In this document: piece by piece, positions 1-11,518 of the stretch
Layout: every line of letters begins with the position of its first letter
Numbering within the stretch: the first letter of the stretch is position 1
Origin: Rhodocollybia butyracea
Lineage: Eukaryota > Basidiomycota > Agaricomycetes > Agaricales > Omphalotaceae
Reading direction: 5' to 3'
Length of the DNA: 64,000 nucleotides
Assembly (NCBI GenBank): GCA_015501585.1
Contig: JADNRY010000216.1
Location: 39,682-103,681 of the forward strand
Made by a program: the position numbers and the translations under genes
The notes under the pieces: model-generated
Told to the model about the DNA's origin: nothing
Seen by the model: the letters and a program-made list of their open reading frames with translations, nothing else
Databases searched by the model: none

Positions 1-980
1 GCTCATATCTTGAGTGGTGAAATTCCATTCAATGTTTTGCAGGCTCTCAACTCTCCCGATCATGCAGAGTGGGAAGCCGCTTGTCATTACGAGCTTAACC
101 AGCTCTTGTAGACTGGGACTTACTCTCTCGTTCCACCACCTCCTGACCGTAAGGCCATTGGTACACGCTGGGTCTTTGCTATCAAGCGCAATGCCAACAC
201 TCAGGCCATTGAGGTCTACCGAGCTCGACTTGTAGCTCAGGGTTTTACCCAAATTCCGGGTATTGACTTTGTCGATGTCCACGCTCCGACTGCTCGTATT
301 GAATCCATTTGTGGTATTGCAACTGTAGCGGCCATCCAGGATTGGGAAATTCATGTCATTGATGTGAAATCTGCTTATCTTAATAGCACCATCCCTGATG
401 ACCAGCCAACGTATGTGAAGCAACCGCCCGGATTTGCAGTCAGAGGAAAGGATTCGTGGGTTTGGAAGCTTAACAAGGCACTCTATGGACTTAAGCAGTC
501 TGGTTTTCTCTGGTATGAGAAACTAAAAAGTGTTTTGGTTGAACTTGGCTTTCAGGTTTGCATTTCCGATCCTTGTGTCTTCTTTTGTCGTTCTTCCGAT
601 GGAATAATCATCATTGCAACTCACGTCGATGATCTAGCTCTCTTTGGTTCCTCCATTCTACAGATTATTCAATTCAAGGATGAGTTCCATACTCATTTTG
701 ATATCTTGGATAAGGGGGAGATCTCTCAATTTTTGGGTATGACTGTTACTCGTGATAGATCTGCTCGAACCATTTCCTTTTCCCAATGTTCCTACATCTT
801 GTCTCTCATTTTGCGTTTCCGACTCGATGATGCTCACCCCGTTGGAACACCCATGGAAAAGACGGTATTGTCCAAAGCTGATTGTCCTTCTGATGATTCT
901 CCTGAACAGAGAGAGATGCGCTTGGTGCCCTACGCTGAAGGTGTTGGTTCTCTCATGCACGCCTCCACTCAAACGCGCAT
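1..980 (+). pseudogene. Ty1/copia reverse transcriptase fragment (truncated)
   Basis: Read in frame 1, the sequence encodes a copia-type reverse transcriptase (RVT_2). It contains the motifs GTRWVFAIKRN, RLVAQGFTQIPGIDF, VDVKSAYLNS and a catalytic-site variant HVDDLALFG near 620-650, and ends near the conserved YAEGVGSLMHASTQTR around 930-980. A TAG at 109-111 interrupts the frame. After about 980 the expected continuation toward RNase H is absent and the sequence becomes unrelated, so the copy is cut at its 3' side; its 5' part (gag, protease, integrase) lies outside the window. In a live element this enzyme copies retrotransposon RNA into DNA inside cytoplasmic particles. The family call is secure and the copy is certainly dead. 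Confidence 0.9.
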
Positions 981-3370
981 ACTCCCGGGAGACTTCAAAC
1001 GGTTTAGCCATGAGGTTAGGGATATATTTGCCCATTAGAACACCGGGGTTGATATGCGCTATTAGGCCTAAAATTGGCCTAAGGCATGTAACCGTACATT
1101 TTGACACTTTGTACGTGTTATACAATGCAATAAGAGAGTTATACGGAGCCCAAGCGTGATAGCTGTTGCCGAGGCAAAGAACTTAACAATAATACTCAGC
1201 GAGCCGTGAAGGTACGCCCACAGTCACAGCGTAGCCTAGAGCCAAGCTAGCAAGGATACCTGGGCTGCCCGGAGATGTAACGCTAGATCGTCAACCTAGT
1301 TATACCCAAGAGGGTAGACTCTCAAAACTACAGGACATCTCGAAGCGGGATAAGTACTAAGCCAACGCGTTACTCAAGGGAAGGAATTATGAGTGAAGGC
1401 ACCCCTCGCACTAAGACCCCCAACAAGCTATGTTAAGATGTGGACTTTACAGTCCGTAACAATGGACCAGAACGATCCCGAGGAAACCGTAGAGATCTAT
1501 TCGCGGCACCGGTCGTAACCATGAGGACGGTAGAAACATGCTTAGCGGTCCTATGGAAAGCTACGTGCCGGGATAGCCTTGGCAAATCGAAACATTTGAT
1601 CTTAGAAATCATACACGGGAGGTCTTATCCGTTAAAGCCGACTATCGGGAAGCACTTGTACATACTCAGCGCAGTTGCTCGAGATTATAATAAGTGGTGT
1701 CGTTGGAAAGCTAGATAACAGGCCTTCTCGAGAGAATGTTAATCACACTCAGGATGGACAGAACTATCCGAGGAATAGAATGAAACTCACCCAAGGGAAA
1801 CCGGGCGGCGAGTGATCATGAAGCGTAAAGGTACTCCTGACCCGGAGAATTGTGGAGTAATTGGAGAAACCTTGCTCGGATCAAAACACTCTAAAACTAT
1901 GTTAATCCTCACGAAATCATATTTTACCTCTGATATATACCAAGAATGGACTATTTCTTTATTGTGTGTACCATATATAGGCTGGAGTTTCCTTTCTGAG
2001 CCAGATTCCTCTGTTCCACTCTCTTTCCGTCTCTCTCCGTATCTGTTTCATCTATTTTTTGTATTAAACTCTCTCTACTCAGTATATAAGCCAGATATAT
2101 TTATTCAAAAAGACAAGTTACTTGCCACCTCCCCTGTACGAGATTGGTTGTGTTCCTTCACCTCAAAGTTTCTTGCCCTCGACTTGACTGCTAAGACCAG
2201 TGCTCCGTAGAACATCCCTCGGGACTAGTAGCGTGACGCCTCCTGACTTGGTTATCTTTAGAAAGTAATAAACTTCACGAAGTTACTTGCCACCTCCCCT
2301 GTACGAGATTGGTTGTGTTCCTTCACCTCAGAGGACCTTTCCCTCAATTTGTATGTTAGGAAGTGAGCTCCGTAGAACGTCCTCGGGACTAGTAGCATGA
2401 CGCTTCTCTACTTAACTACAAGTTGGTTGTTAGTTTCTTCACCTAGTAGGTAGCTGGTCACCTCTCTACGTGTTCCCGTGGAGAAGTGTTAGTTGCTTCA
2501 CGAAGTTGTTAGCCAGTCTCGACGCTTTACCGCGGAGTGACTGATAGTTTCTTCAAGGAGTTTGATTTACTGTCATATTACTTGCTCGGCGGAATTTGCC
2601 CTGTAATAGAATTTCACAAACTTCCTTTGGCGCACTTGAGAATCTGATCGAGTCTTGAGCGTGTGAGTTCCCTCGAACTCCAGATCAACCTTAAATCTAG
2701 TTGCTTCCTTAGAGGGGACGGTTTCTAGTAAGGAATTATTCGGCTCCAGAGTGAGGGTTCCTTATTGACTTCCCTGTGAAGTTAGGCAAGCCACTAAGAT
2801 TGTGGTACGGGTTCCTAGTGATTAAGTTCACTCACAATATCGTAGCTTGGCCCAGAGTTTGGTTGAGGACTTTACGGCGTCACAGCAGCTAGTGCCAGAG
2901 TTTGCCTAGGGTTGTTGACAAACCTCGAGATTACTATTCTAGCTAGAGCCAGAGTTTGCCTAGGAGAATCTTAGTTTCGTTGTATTGGTTTTGGTTTTGA
3001 TTATTTGGTTTTGGACACATACACATTATTGGTTTTGGTTTGGTTATGTTGATTCGGACATCCCGACGTTCCCTTGTACATATGTACACCCAGCTGGGCT
3101 TCCCTCGACTCAGTTCTAAGAGTTGTCCAAGCTTAGTCACCCATGTTAACGCATCGGTCTTGAACCTGGAGCAACCGCGTGCATACCTCCGATACTATCA
3201 AACTTTCCCTCGGGGAATCTCTGACAACCCGCCCTCGCTCCCTTACATATCAATAGTCTGGTTAGGTGCGGTAGTGTTTTTGTTAGGTTGTTTTATAGCA
3301 CCTTTCACACACCTACACGTAAATACCCAAATAGCGCTGGATCAATTTTCTTGGAAAGGTCTAATCAAAC
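981..3370. other. Gene-free stretch with LTR-like composition
   Basis: No convincing coding sequence on either strand. Around 1850-2110 there are several TATA-like motifs (for example TATATA near 1973 and TATATAA near 2090) and pyrimidine-rich tracts, resembling a retrotransposon promoter/LTR region, but I could not define LTR ends or a target duplication. A pair of long direct repeats lies at 2114-2404, and a shorter motif, CCAGAGTTTGCCTAGG, occurs at about 2894 and 2948. It may be the leader or LTR of an element inserted into the copia fragment; this is inference. Confidence 0.4.
2114..2404. repeat. Direct repeat pair, period about 166 bp
   Basis: A block of about 50 bp beginning AAGTTACTTGCCACCTCCCC (near 2115 and again at 2280) and ending near TTCCTTCACCTCA is repeated almost perfectly. 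A second block, GCTCCGTAGAAC...GGGACTAGTAGC, follows in each unit (about 2202-2240 and 2368-2404). The intervening bases have diverged. This is a two-copy tandem duplication inside the non-coding stretch. Confidence 0.8.
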
Positions 3371-3399
3371 ATAATGAGCAATGGAAGCAGTATGCTTGC

Positions 3400-6300
3400 A
3401 GATGATACTTACGCGTTCGATCTTCATGGCAATATTTCCGTTGCACACGCCGACACGGCAAATATGAACAGTAAGTTCCTCACCGGGGATGGCCATACCA
3501 ACAAAAGAAGCATCGTAGCTATTCATCAATTAGTATACAATGGTAAGAGGGAGATATGAGAAACTTACGTGAAATGTGTCATCACCATGACACAACTTCC
3601 AGTAACAGGGCGTGATGCAAGTGCTCCTCCCGGCAGCGACTTTGTGAATAGGAGTGAATCCCATCAAAGGCTTATACTCGAACTGCAAAAAGACCGCTGG
3701 AAAGCTTCATGATGACCTTTTTGTTTACACGGGGGAAGAACAAGCGCCGGATAGGATTACTGGCATAGGAAGATCCTTGAACAATACTCGGAGAACCAGT
3801 GGGAGCGAGCATCCAGTTCAATTCAGAACCTGCGAACGCAGTGAGCCAAGAATCATTGGAAGGAAGAGATTTACTGAACTGGTAAATGATCTTTGTTGGA
3901 TCTGGTGACTTGGGCACCAGAGATATCCTCAACGGCGCGAGGAAGGGAAGCAAGATATTCGGTAGCAGGAACGGCGGAGGTATCACCAGAATAATGTTTC
4001 TGCAGGACTTCATTAATAAGCGAGGGATTGATATTTCCAAGCATGTCCTTGATGCAAGGAGTGCTTGGCAGCAGCAGGACCTTGGAGAATGCAGAGCTTC
4101 GATGTCCTCCGCAGCCCACAAAGAGTCCTAAGAAAGCATAAGAAAAAACGACAACAAAAAAGGTAGGAAATTACCTTCTTAGACCAGACCTCAAATGCTG
4201 CACCAAGGACTGGAATGAAAGGAACGGGCTTCTGGCCGCACCATTGAGAGATTGCTAAAAAGAAGCCGGAATCATTGCAGAAAGAAGTTGCTTGGTGGCG
4301 AGAGGGTAGGCCTTGAAGAAGGCTGCAACCATGGCACGACTTCCGAAAAGGAAACCGCTGAAAGGCATTGGCTGAACTTTGTAAGCGGAGGACCACTCTC
4401 CAGTGAGGTAAGGCCAGGCATCTTCAGCAGCACCGAAACCAGAGCTGCCAACAAGGATGAGGTTTTCCTGTTTGCGGATAGCATGGTAAGTGGAGAGAAC
4501 AGGCTGATGGAAGTTCCTTTGAGTGATGGCCTCCGGCACAGCCACCAGTCCATTGCTTGATGATAGGGAAGTCGGGATTAGCAGCAGCGGTATTGATAAC
4601 CTGGTGAATGCCATCGACAGAGCCAGGCTTTAAGGCAAGGTGTTCGATACCAGCAGATTTAAGACCCTCAATGATTTCCACGGCCTTTTCGGTACTAGGA
4701 ACACCAGCACCAATCATCTCCTGCCAAAGAGGGAACTGGAAGCCAAACTGCGTGGGATTGATATAGATTGAGTTAAGTGAGATTCCCGTGCCCTGAGGAA
4801 TCTTGGATTGGGTTTCCAAAACCCTCGACTGATGGGCATTGGCGTTGTACTGGCCACCTCCAGCCAATTTGACATGATAACCAGCCGCGAGAACAGTGCT
4901 CATGAACCCGGCCTGAACAGTAGAAGGAGTCATACCTGGGACCATGATTGGAGGCTTGCCCAAGAGACGCGAGTTGAAGGGGGTATCAAGATGAATTGTT
5001 CCATCCCTGCAACACGGGCGTAAGTAAACAACCAAAATTGAAAAAACAAAAAATACTCACTTGGTCTTCACAAGATGCTGAGTGTACTTTTCACCCCAAT
5101 TGTCCTCCCGGTCGATCAGATTAGAGCTGCATAACTCAGCATCACCCTTGCCGCATACACCGATAACGATGACACATGCACCTCTCCCATTGAAGTTCCT
5201 CCCGGTGAGGGGACCGATACCACTAGACCACCGGGACCAAAATCCAATGTGTGCGTAGCAGACTTGGGGAAATTCGTAGCCTTGGTCCAGTGGATAGGCG
5301 AGGTAAATATCTGGCTGCAAAGAGCACGAGTAACGGAAGTCTTGGATGATCGCAAATCATCACCTACAAGAATCTTAGTATATAGAAACGAAATAGATAG
5401 CGATAGTCATACCATTTTCAGTATGGTATATGGGAATCCTTATGTCCTTAGGTTGCCAAAGTTCCTCCCTTTTCAAATCCTCCTTCAAAAACTTCTCTGC
5501 AGCGTTCTCAAGATAAACACTGTGGAAGGGAACACCAACCACCAAGAAACAGGCAGAAATGCGGGGTTTACGCTGTGAAACTGCGATCTCGCTTTGATCA
5601 GCTCCGCTAGGAGCCTGGATCTTCCTCAGGTTGACAACAAGGCCATGCAAAGCATGCGAGGGCCCGTGACAACCAGCGCACCACGAGGACCATTATGAAG
5701 GGTGGCGTGAAGCTGGGAGTGGTTTTGAGGAGATGAGGCTCGAGTCTGGTCAAAGAAAGACCGGTGATAGGCAGCATGGGACTAGGTGTACCTTTGCCAC
5801 CATCAATAGAATCCTGAATTATGCTGGGTTCAAGAGAAATAGCAGGGAATGCCTCTTGACCGCGGAAACCACAAAAGAAAAGCCATCGGATGGCCTTGGT
5901 TGCATTATGGGTAAAGGACTTGAAAGAAGAAGAGGCTGCAGCAGCAGCGGCAGAGACAATACCTTGAGAGTGGCCGGTAGAACCAGCAATGTGGTCTGAA
6001 AGCTCACCAGGAGTGAGACCGGTAACTTTGCATACAATCAAGTATTGGATGAGTTGCGCTAATCTGATGAGGGGAAAGGGCGCAGGGACGGAGGCAAGGT
6101 AGGAGACTGGGGGACGAGGCTTACTGCCTGAAAGCTAAGAAGCAGTGTTGAGGTTATGTGCGTAGAAAGAAGAGCCTTGTTTCTCGGCCAGAGAAATGGG
6201 GATTTCCGACATTGTGGAAATGAATGGCGCAACGAAAGGGTTGTACACGCCATAGAGGAATTGTAATTCGGCGAGGTAAACTTTGTTAGTACCTTGACCT

Positions 6301-6722
6301 CCGAAGAGCGCATATATCTCTCTGGATGCAGCAGCCGCAAGCAGGGCGGGCTTTGGTCCTGCAGGATTTGCGGCAACTTTCTGCTCTGCAAGAACAGAAG
6401 AAGCCCAGAAGAATGAAGTAAGAACGACTTTCCGGACCTCTGTGTTGTAGGCAGAGGAGAGAATGGGTATCTTTGGTGGAGAGGTATGGTGCGGTAAAGA
6501 AATGGAAGTGGGCTCTGGATTCGGGCGGTTTGCGGATTTGGGTGGGCTTCTGATTTGGGTGGGTTTCGGATGCGGGTTAGGCTTTTGTGCGGGCTGTAAG
6601 AATATTGAGTGATTTTTTTCAAAGTGGATGAAAGTAGCGCACCATGGGCGCGCAATTCGCTGGGCCCAGAAAAAAAGGTGAGACAAAGTGGAGATTTGCT
6701 CCACAAAGGCAGACAGCGGCAT
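3400..6722 (-). pseudogene. Fungal type I fatty acid synthase, N-terminal half (decayed)
   Basis: Read from 6722 leftward, the order matches a fungal FAS beta region. The acetyltransferase start has ALFGGQGTN and YLASVPAPFPLI, the acyltransferase nucleophile motif is GSTGHSQGIVSAA (about 5960), and then comes RKIQAPSGADQSEI. The FMN enoyl-reductase domain follows, with PIMVPGMTPSTVQAGF, GYHVKLAGGGQYNA and LKPGSVDGIHQV (4560-4970). Then GFGAAEDAWPYLTGEW, CIKDMLGNINPSLI, GSPSIVQGSSYASNPIRRL and a hot-dog-like GMAIPGEELTVHICR (about 3420-3490). Visible damage: TAG at about 6135-6137 where Trp is expected, frameshifts near 5710, 5655 and 5235, and missing sequence between the ER part and the hot-dog part. 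At least one intron keeps normal sites (about 5009-5061). The live enzyme makes palmitate-length acyl-CoA in the cytosol; this copy cannot. Confidence 0.93.
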
Positions 6723-6864
6723 CCAAGTTCAGTTCAGGCACTTCTGCACTCCCAATTAAGAAGAATCCTCCGGAACCCTCAGCAGAACTTGGCGCAAAGA
6801 TGGTGGTTCTCGCAAACCTTCTTTTGATCAACACCCACAACGACTGCGTGAAAATTGCAGATGT

Positions 6865-7371
6865 TCACAGTCGATGAGGATGTACCTTTGACGTTTCATG
6901 ATGCGGATCTGGCACCACCCTCAGGCGTCTTTGCCCAGAACTACGCGAGGTGGGGATTTTGGTTTGGACGCAGCTTGTTTGCTCACGCTGGTCATTAGAG
7001 CTGTTCATAAAGAGAACCAACCGCACGATTGGTTGGTATCATGGACAACCTTCCAGGATGATCGCAGAAATGACATGGGCGGTCATTTTTACGTTGCAGA
7101 GTATGGGATTCGCATTCAAGCAGCTTCAAACAAAGCCGTGTTCTGGAAACCTAGTGACTGGCATGGAACCAGTCTTCCTATGCTGGAACCTGATGCAAAG
7201 GGAGATGGGCCACTACTGCAGAGTGGTTTAGCCATTGTTACTTCACCTCGATTGCCCAAAGCTTTTGCTAAATTTCGCCAAGGTGAACTGACTGAGGCTG
7301 CGATGAGGCGAGAAGCAAGTGTGAGTGAAGAGATTGGACTGGAAGATGCATTCGAAACCATTACATTTTGA
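6865..7371 (+). pseudogene. 2OG-Fe(II) (TET/JBP-like) oxygenase fragment
   Basis: An exon beginning after an intron-type CAG encodes DEDVPLTFHDADLAPPSGVF. A probable intron (about 6948-6995, GTGGGG...CATTAG) joins it to AVHKENQPHDWLVSWTTF, GGHFYVAEYGIRIQAASN, KPSDWHGTSL and a 70-residue tail ending at 7371. The GGxF strand followed by a late W-H-G-T motif resembles the double-stranded beta-helix of basidiomycete 2OGFeDO/TET-JBP-like proteins; a clear HxD iron motif is not seen. No N-terminal part is recognisable upstream, where the decayed FAS copy begins on the other strand, so this looks like a truncated copy. Such fungal oxygenases are often found near DNA transposons, and here a Plavaka transposase follows 140 bp downstream. 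The enzymatic assignment is an inference. Confidence 0.45.
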
Positions 7372-7512
7372 GGCTGTATCTATGTTGATAGTAGAACCGA
7401 TGCTAATTCAAGTTTTGTTATGGTTATGGATATGTGTATTTAGTTTCGGAACGAAAATCACCCGATTCTAACTTGCCATTTACTACATTAGCCCGCACAA
7501 CCAGCTACTTCT

Positions 7513-9914
7513 ATGTCCTCTGCCTCCAAATTATCGTACCTCTGCAATGGATGTGGAAAACCTTTTAAGCGCACTTGGCATCTCATTCAGCACCTCAAGC
7601 TCACTCAGAAACCAAAATGCCGTGATGCGCATGAAGCGCTCAAAAAGACCATCCGGCACAGCCAGTTCATGCCTCGAAAAAATCCTAGTGTTTCCAGGCG
7701 TACTCGCACTGCTGCAGCATCTCAGGAGAACAAGCTTGACAATGACTTGAACAAAGAAGAACTGCAACAATTCCAGGGCGACTTTTTCGGCCAAGATTAT
7801 AGCCCAGATGATTTTCCCGGGTTTGACAAAGGTCCTGCAGTGCCAGTCGGCAAACCGAATGTAGACTCAGATGAAGACTCAGATGAAGACGGGTGCAGTA
7901 GCCTTGCACCTGAACTTGAGCAGACATGGGAGCCTAGGCGGGAACCTGCATTGATTCCAGAGTCCGATGATATGGCCGTAGATGAGTCCGAAGATCTGGC
8001 TCCACCAAAGGTGAATCCGCTTTTGCGAAACCTTCCTTTGCATCGGGATGATATCTATGTTGAAGTTTTTGGAGGGCGGGCTGGAGCTATCATCGACACT
8101 GGGACCTTCATGCCAGTCTCCTATGACTCAGAAGATGGGTACCAGCTCTACGAGTCTCAAATTCCAGGGATTTGTGACAACAAATGGTCCCCTTTTGCAT
8201 CGAGATTGGATTGGGAGGTAGCCCAATGGGCTAAGATGCGAGGATCAAGCTCAACTGCCTTTTCTGAATTGCTGGCCATTGATGGTGTACGTGCATCGAA
8301 TCATTCTTTGGTTGCAAGGGTAACTAATTTGCTCCCAAGGTCTGCAACACCCTGGATCTTTCATATCGGAACAGTGCGGAATTAAATAAGATCATTGACA
8401 CCGAACTTCCAAACCAACGACCTTCGTTTGCCTGGGCAGAAGTGGTTGTGGCTGGAGAGGCATTCGACCTTTTCAAGCAGCCATTACTTGAGTGCATATG
8501 CTCATTGTATGGCGCTCCTCAACATGCACAGTACTTATGTGTGGCTCCAGAGCGGCATTACTCCGACACGGACAAGACAAATCGCCTGTACCATGATATG
8601 TACACTGGGAAATGGTGGTGGAGCACTCAAGTAGGACCTTTCTCTGCCATTGATCCCAATCAAAAGTTCTAAAGCTTTTACTAGAAGCAGCTTGAGAAGG
8701 ATAAACCAGGTGCCACTGTCGTTCCTGTTATTATCTCAAGCGATAAGACCCAGGTCACCTTATTTCACAACAAATCTGCGTACCCTGTGTACTTGACTAT
8801 TGGAAACCTTCCAAAAGAAATTCGGCGAAAACCATCCCAACAAGGCCAAATTCTCCTTGTGTACCTTCCCACTACCCGCCTCCAGCACATAACAAACAAA
8901 GCTGCCTGACACCGAGCTGTATCCAATCTATTCCATGGCTGCATGGCCAATATCCTTGCTCCCCTGAAAAGCACAGGTATCGGCGGCATTGCCATGACGA
9001 GTGGGGATGGCATTAAGCGCCGCTGCCATCCCATTCTTGCAGCCTACGTTGGTGACTATCCTGAGCAGATGCTAGTTACTTGTGGTTACTATGGCGAAAG
9101 TCCAGTCTGCGGGGTCACCAAAGATCAGTTGGGTGAATATCCTTGCACTGCTGCTTATCGAGACCATGTTCAATCAGCTGGTGCTGCAAAACTTATTGGT
9201 ACTGATGAATGGATAAAAGCGTGCCTTGACGCCAACATCAAACCAGTTCAGCATCCTTTCTGGGAAGACCTCCCCTACACCGACATCTTTTGTGCAATCA
9301 CACCAGATATCCTTCACCAGCTTTACCAAGGTGTTATGAAACATCTCATTGGATGGATAACAGAACTTGTTGGAGCTAACAAAGTTGATGCGTGGGTGCG
9401 ACGGCTTCCAGCAAAGCATGGTATTCGGCAATTCCACAAGGGAATTACCTCTCTTTCTCGCATCAGTGGACTCGAACATAAGCAGATGTGCACTTTTTTA
9501 CTCAGCCTAGTTGTCGATGTTCCCAAGTTAACGGCCTCGCAGTCACAAAACCTAGCTTCAGGGACTCAGGCTTTGCTCGACTTCATATACATTTCATGTT
9601 TTCCAATCCAGAGTGACAAATCATTGGATTCTATTGAAGCTTCGCTTGGTCTCTTCCATGAATACAAAAACATTTTCATTGAACTAGGTGCTTGAGAACA
9701 TTTCAATCTTCCGAAAATTCATTTCTTATGCCACTACGTCCGCAGTTTCAAGCTCTTTGGCTCATCCAACAACTACAACACCGAGACAACAGAGCGCCTC
9801 CACATAGACTTTGCAAAGGATGCCTATCGAGCGTCCAATCACAAGGATGAGTATTTGCAGATGACGAAATGGCTGGAGTGGCGCGAAAAGGTCTTGCATC
9901 ACACTGCGTACCTA
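7513..9914 (+). pseudogene. Plavaka-type transposase, N-terminal and central part
   Basis: Starts with ATG and a C2H2-like zinc finger (CNGCGKPFKRTWHLIQHLK, with the terminal Cys in PKCRDAH). An acidic linker follows, then Plavaka landmarks: ICDNKWSPFASRLDWEVAQWAK, ELNKIIDTELP, IISSDKTQVTLFHNKSAYPV, GDYPEQMLVTCGYYG, DIFCAITPDILHQLYQGVMK and TTERLHIDFAKDAYRASN. Breaks: a frameshift near 8345, stops at 8670-8672, 8682-8684, 8907-8909 and 9693-9695. The reading resumes in the same frame after each stop, so these are point lesions. At 9914 the gene is interrupted by a Harbinger element and continues at 13423. Plavaka transposases are DDE enzymes of the CMC (CACTA-like) group, common in Agaricomycetes. 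Confidence 0.9.
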
Positions 9915-9996
9915 ATGGCTGTTCAATTCTAACCGCGGCAAAAATCGTGAATGCTCATGATTCAATCAAATGAGAGCCGACAATGCCGCATGATGC
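9915..9996 (+). repeat. Harbinger left terminal inverted repeat
   Basis: About 82 bp, matching the reverse complement of 13338-13419 with scattered mismatches and small gaps; a 14-bp core, GATTCAATCAAATG, is perfect at both ends. The outermost bases GG(G)CTGTTC resemble the GGGCCTGTTC ends of the small element at 25359-25893. Confidence 0.85.
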
Positions 9997-10020
9997 AATA
10001 ACCGGACAGGCCCGGACCTC

Positions 10021-11465
10021 ATGCCCTCACACCGTTCCAAACGCCGCAAAGCTGTGGGCAAGGCCCTCGAGCATGCTGGCGACGCTCTACTCAACCTTGC
10101 TTTGTCTCTTGAACTTGAGCACGAACTTTCTTCTTTGCCTTCAGCTTTGAACTTGGAGGATTTATATGAAGTCAATGAAGAAACAGAAGACATTGAAATG
10201 CTCAGGATGACTGGGAGGGCCGTTCAGTTAGTGGGTCTTGGGCTGGAAAATCCGTGTTGGGGCTGAGGGAAAAGAGGCAGCTACTTCCAATTTCCCAAAT
10301 CTGAGGACTTTTTCCACAGAAGTTTGAAGTGGCCTGACCGTTGGTTCAGGCATCGATACAGGTATGAATATTAATTTTGATGATGTGCATAGAATGGGTC
10401 GGGATATGTTCTTTAAGCTGGTCAACATCTTGGAAAAGGACCCAATCTTTCAGTCTACCGGCACTAAGCCTCAACGACCAGTGGAAGATCAACTTAGCTG
10501 GAGATATGGCGCCATTGGCTCTGATGTACTCACCACTGCTCAGAACCTCTCTCTTGGTGTTGGCAGTGTATGTAATTACTGTGACCGTGTTGTATTAGCT
10601 ATACGACGGCTCAGAAATCGCTTTATTTCCTGGCCTAACGTTGATCGCAAGGGTGTCATTTCCAAGTCTATTGAAGAGTGTAGTGGCTTTACCAACTGCT
10701 TAGGGTCAGGCAATGGCTCTCTTATTCGGCTGCTTGTTATGCCCAATGTTCATGGAGCCATCTACCTGTGTCGAAAGAAGTTTGCAGCGGTAAGTATGTT
10801 TTTTTCTTCTTTGATACAACACTGATTGGTTTTTACAAGTCAACGTTCAAACAACAGTCGACCACAACCTTCGGTTCACGTCTTTTGAAATGGGCTGGCC
10901 TGGGTCAGTATCAGATATGACGATATCGAAAAACTCAGATATATGGGCTCGTTGACAAGATTACTTTGCAGCAGGGGAGTATATACTTGTTGACAAAGGT
11001 GCGTTTCAGCTCACTGGACTTAAATAAAAGTGATCTAAATATGTTTCTTCAGGTTATCCTACTACGCCATACTCTGTCCGGCCTTTCAGCGAGCCAGAAA
11101 TTGATGCTGCTACTGTCCAACAGCAAAAACGCATGCAAGCCTTCAACAAGACACTTTCCAGTGTTCGCATCGATGTTGAGCATGTGTTTGGCCTTCTCAA
11201 AGGCCGATTTCCCTCACTCAAAGGCATAGGCACCCACCATGACATCCAGGACACTTACCAAGTCATAGAAGCTCTCATGACCATCCATAACATGTGTATC
11301 AATTTTGGCGACACTCCGGAATACATTCCCAACTTTGACACCTCTCACCCGAAACTCTGGATGAAGTCAAAATTGTTGGCAAAAGAATTGACGGAAATAC
11401 AGCTATTCCGGCACATGAGACGGAAGCCTGGCTTTTGGCCAAAGGACGAGAGATTTGAGCAGTAA
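10021..11465 (+). pseudogene. Harbinger DDE transposase (DDE_Tnp_4 type), broken
   Basis: An N-terminal region (from 10021) leads into SLKWPDRWFRHRYR (about 10321), then NINFDDVHRMGRDMFFKLV and RPVEDQLSWRYGAIGS, with VGSVCNYCDRVVLAIRRL. After an intron of about 50 bp (10790-10839) comes the first catalytic region, VDHNLRFTSFEMGWPGSVSD. A second intron (10999-11052) separates VDKGYP, carrying the second catalytic Asp, from the first. The third region, RIDVEHVFGLLKGRFPSLKG, supplies the Glu. The gene ends at 11465. Lesions: a frameshift near 10360, a 1-nt mismatch at the first intron junction, and TGA at 10953-10955 (probably from CGA). The DDE residues themselves are preserved, so inactivation looks recent. 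The enzyme would cut and paste the surrounding element. Confidence 0.92.
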
Positions 11466-11518
11466 TGATGGACAAATTAATACCGTTTAACATATGATAG
11501 TAATTAATGGAATATTTT

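Noticed and set aside
1..3200. Whether the copia fragment and the following stretch form one element with LTRs
   Set aside because: No second LTR copy, primer site or target duplication was found; the RT homology ends abruptly.
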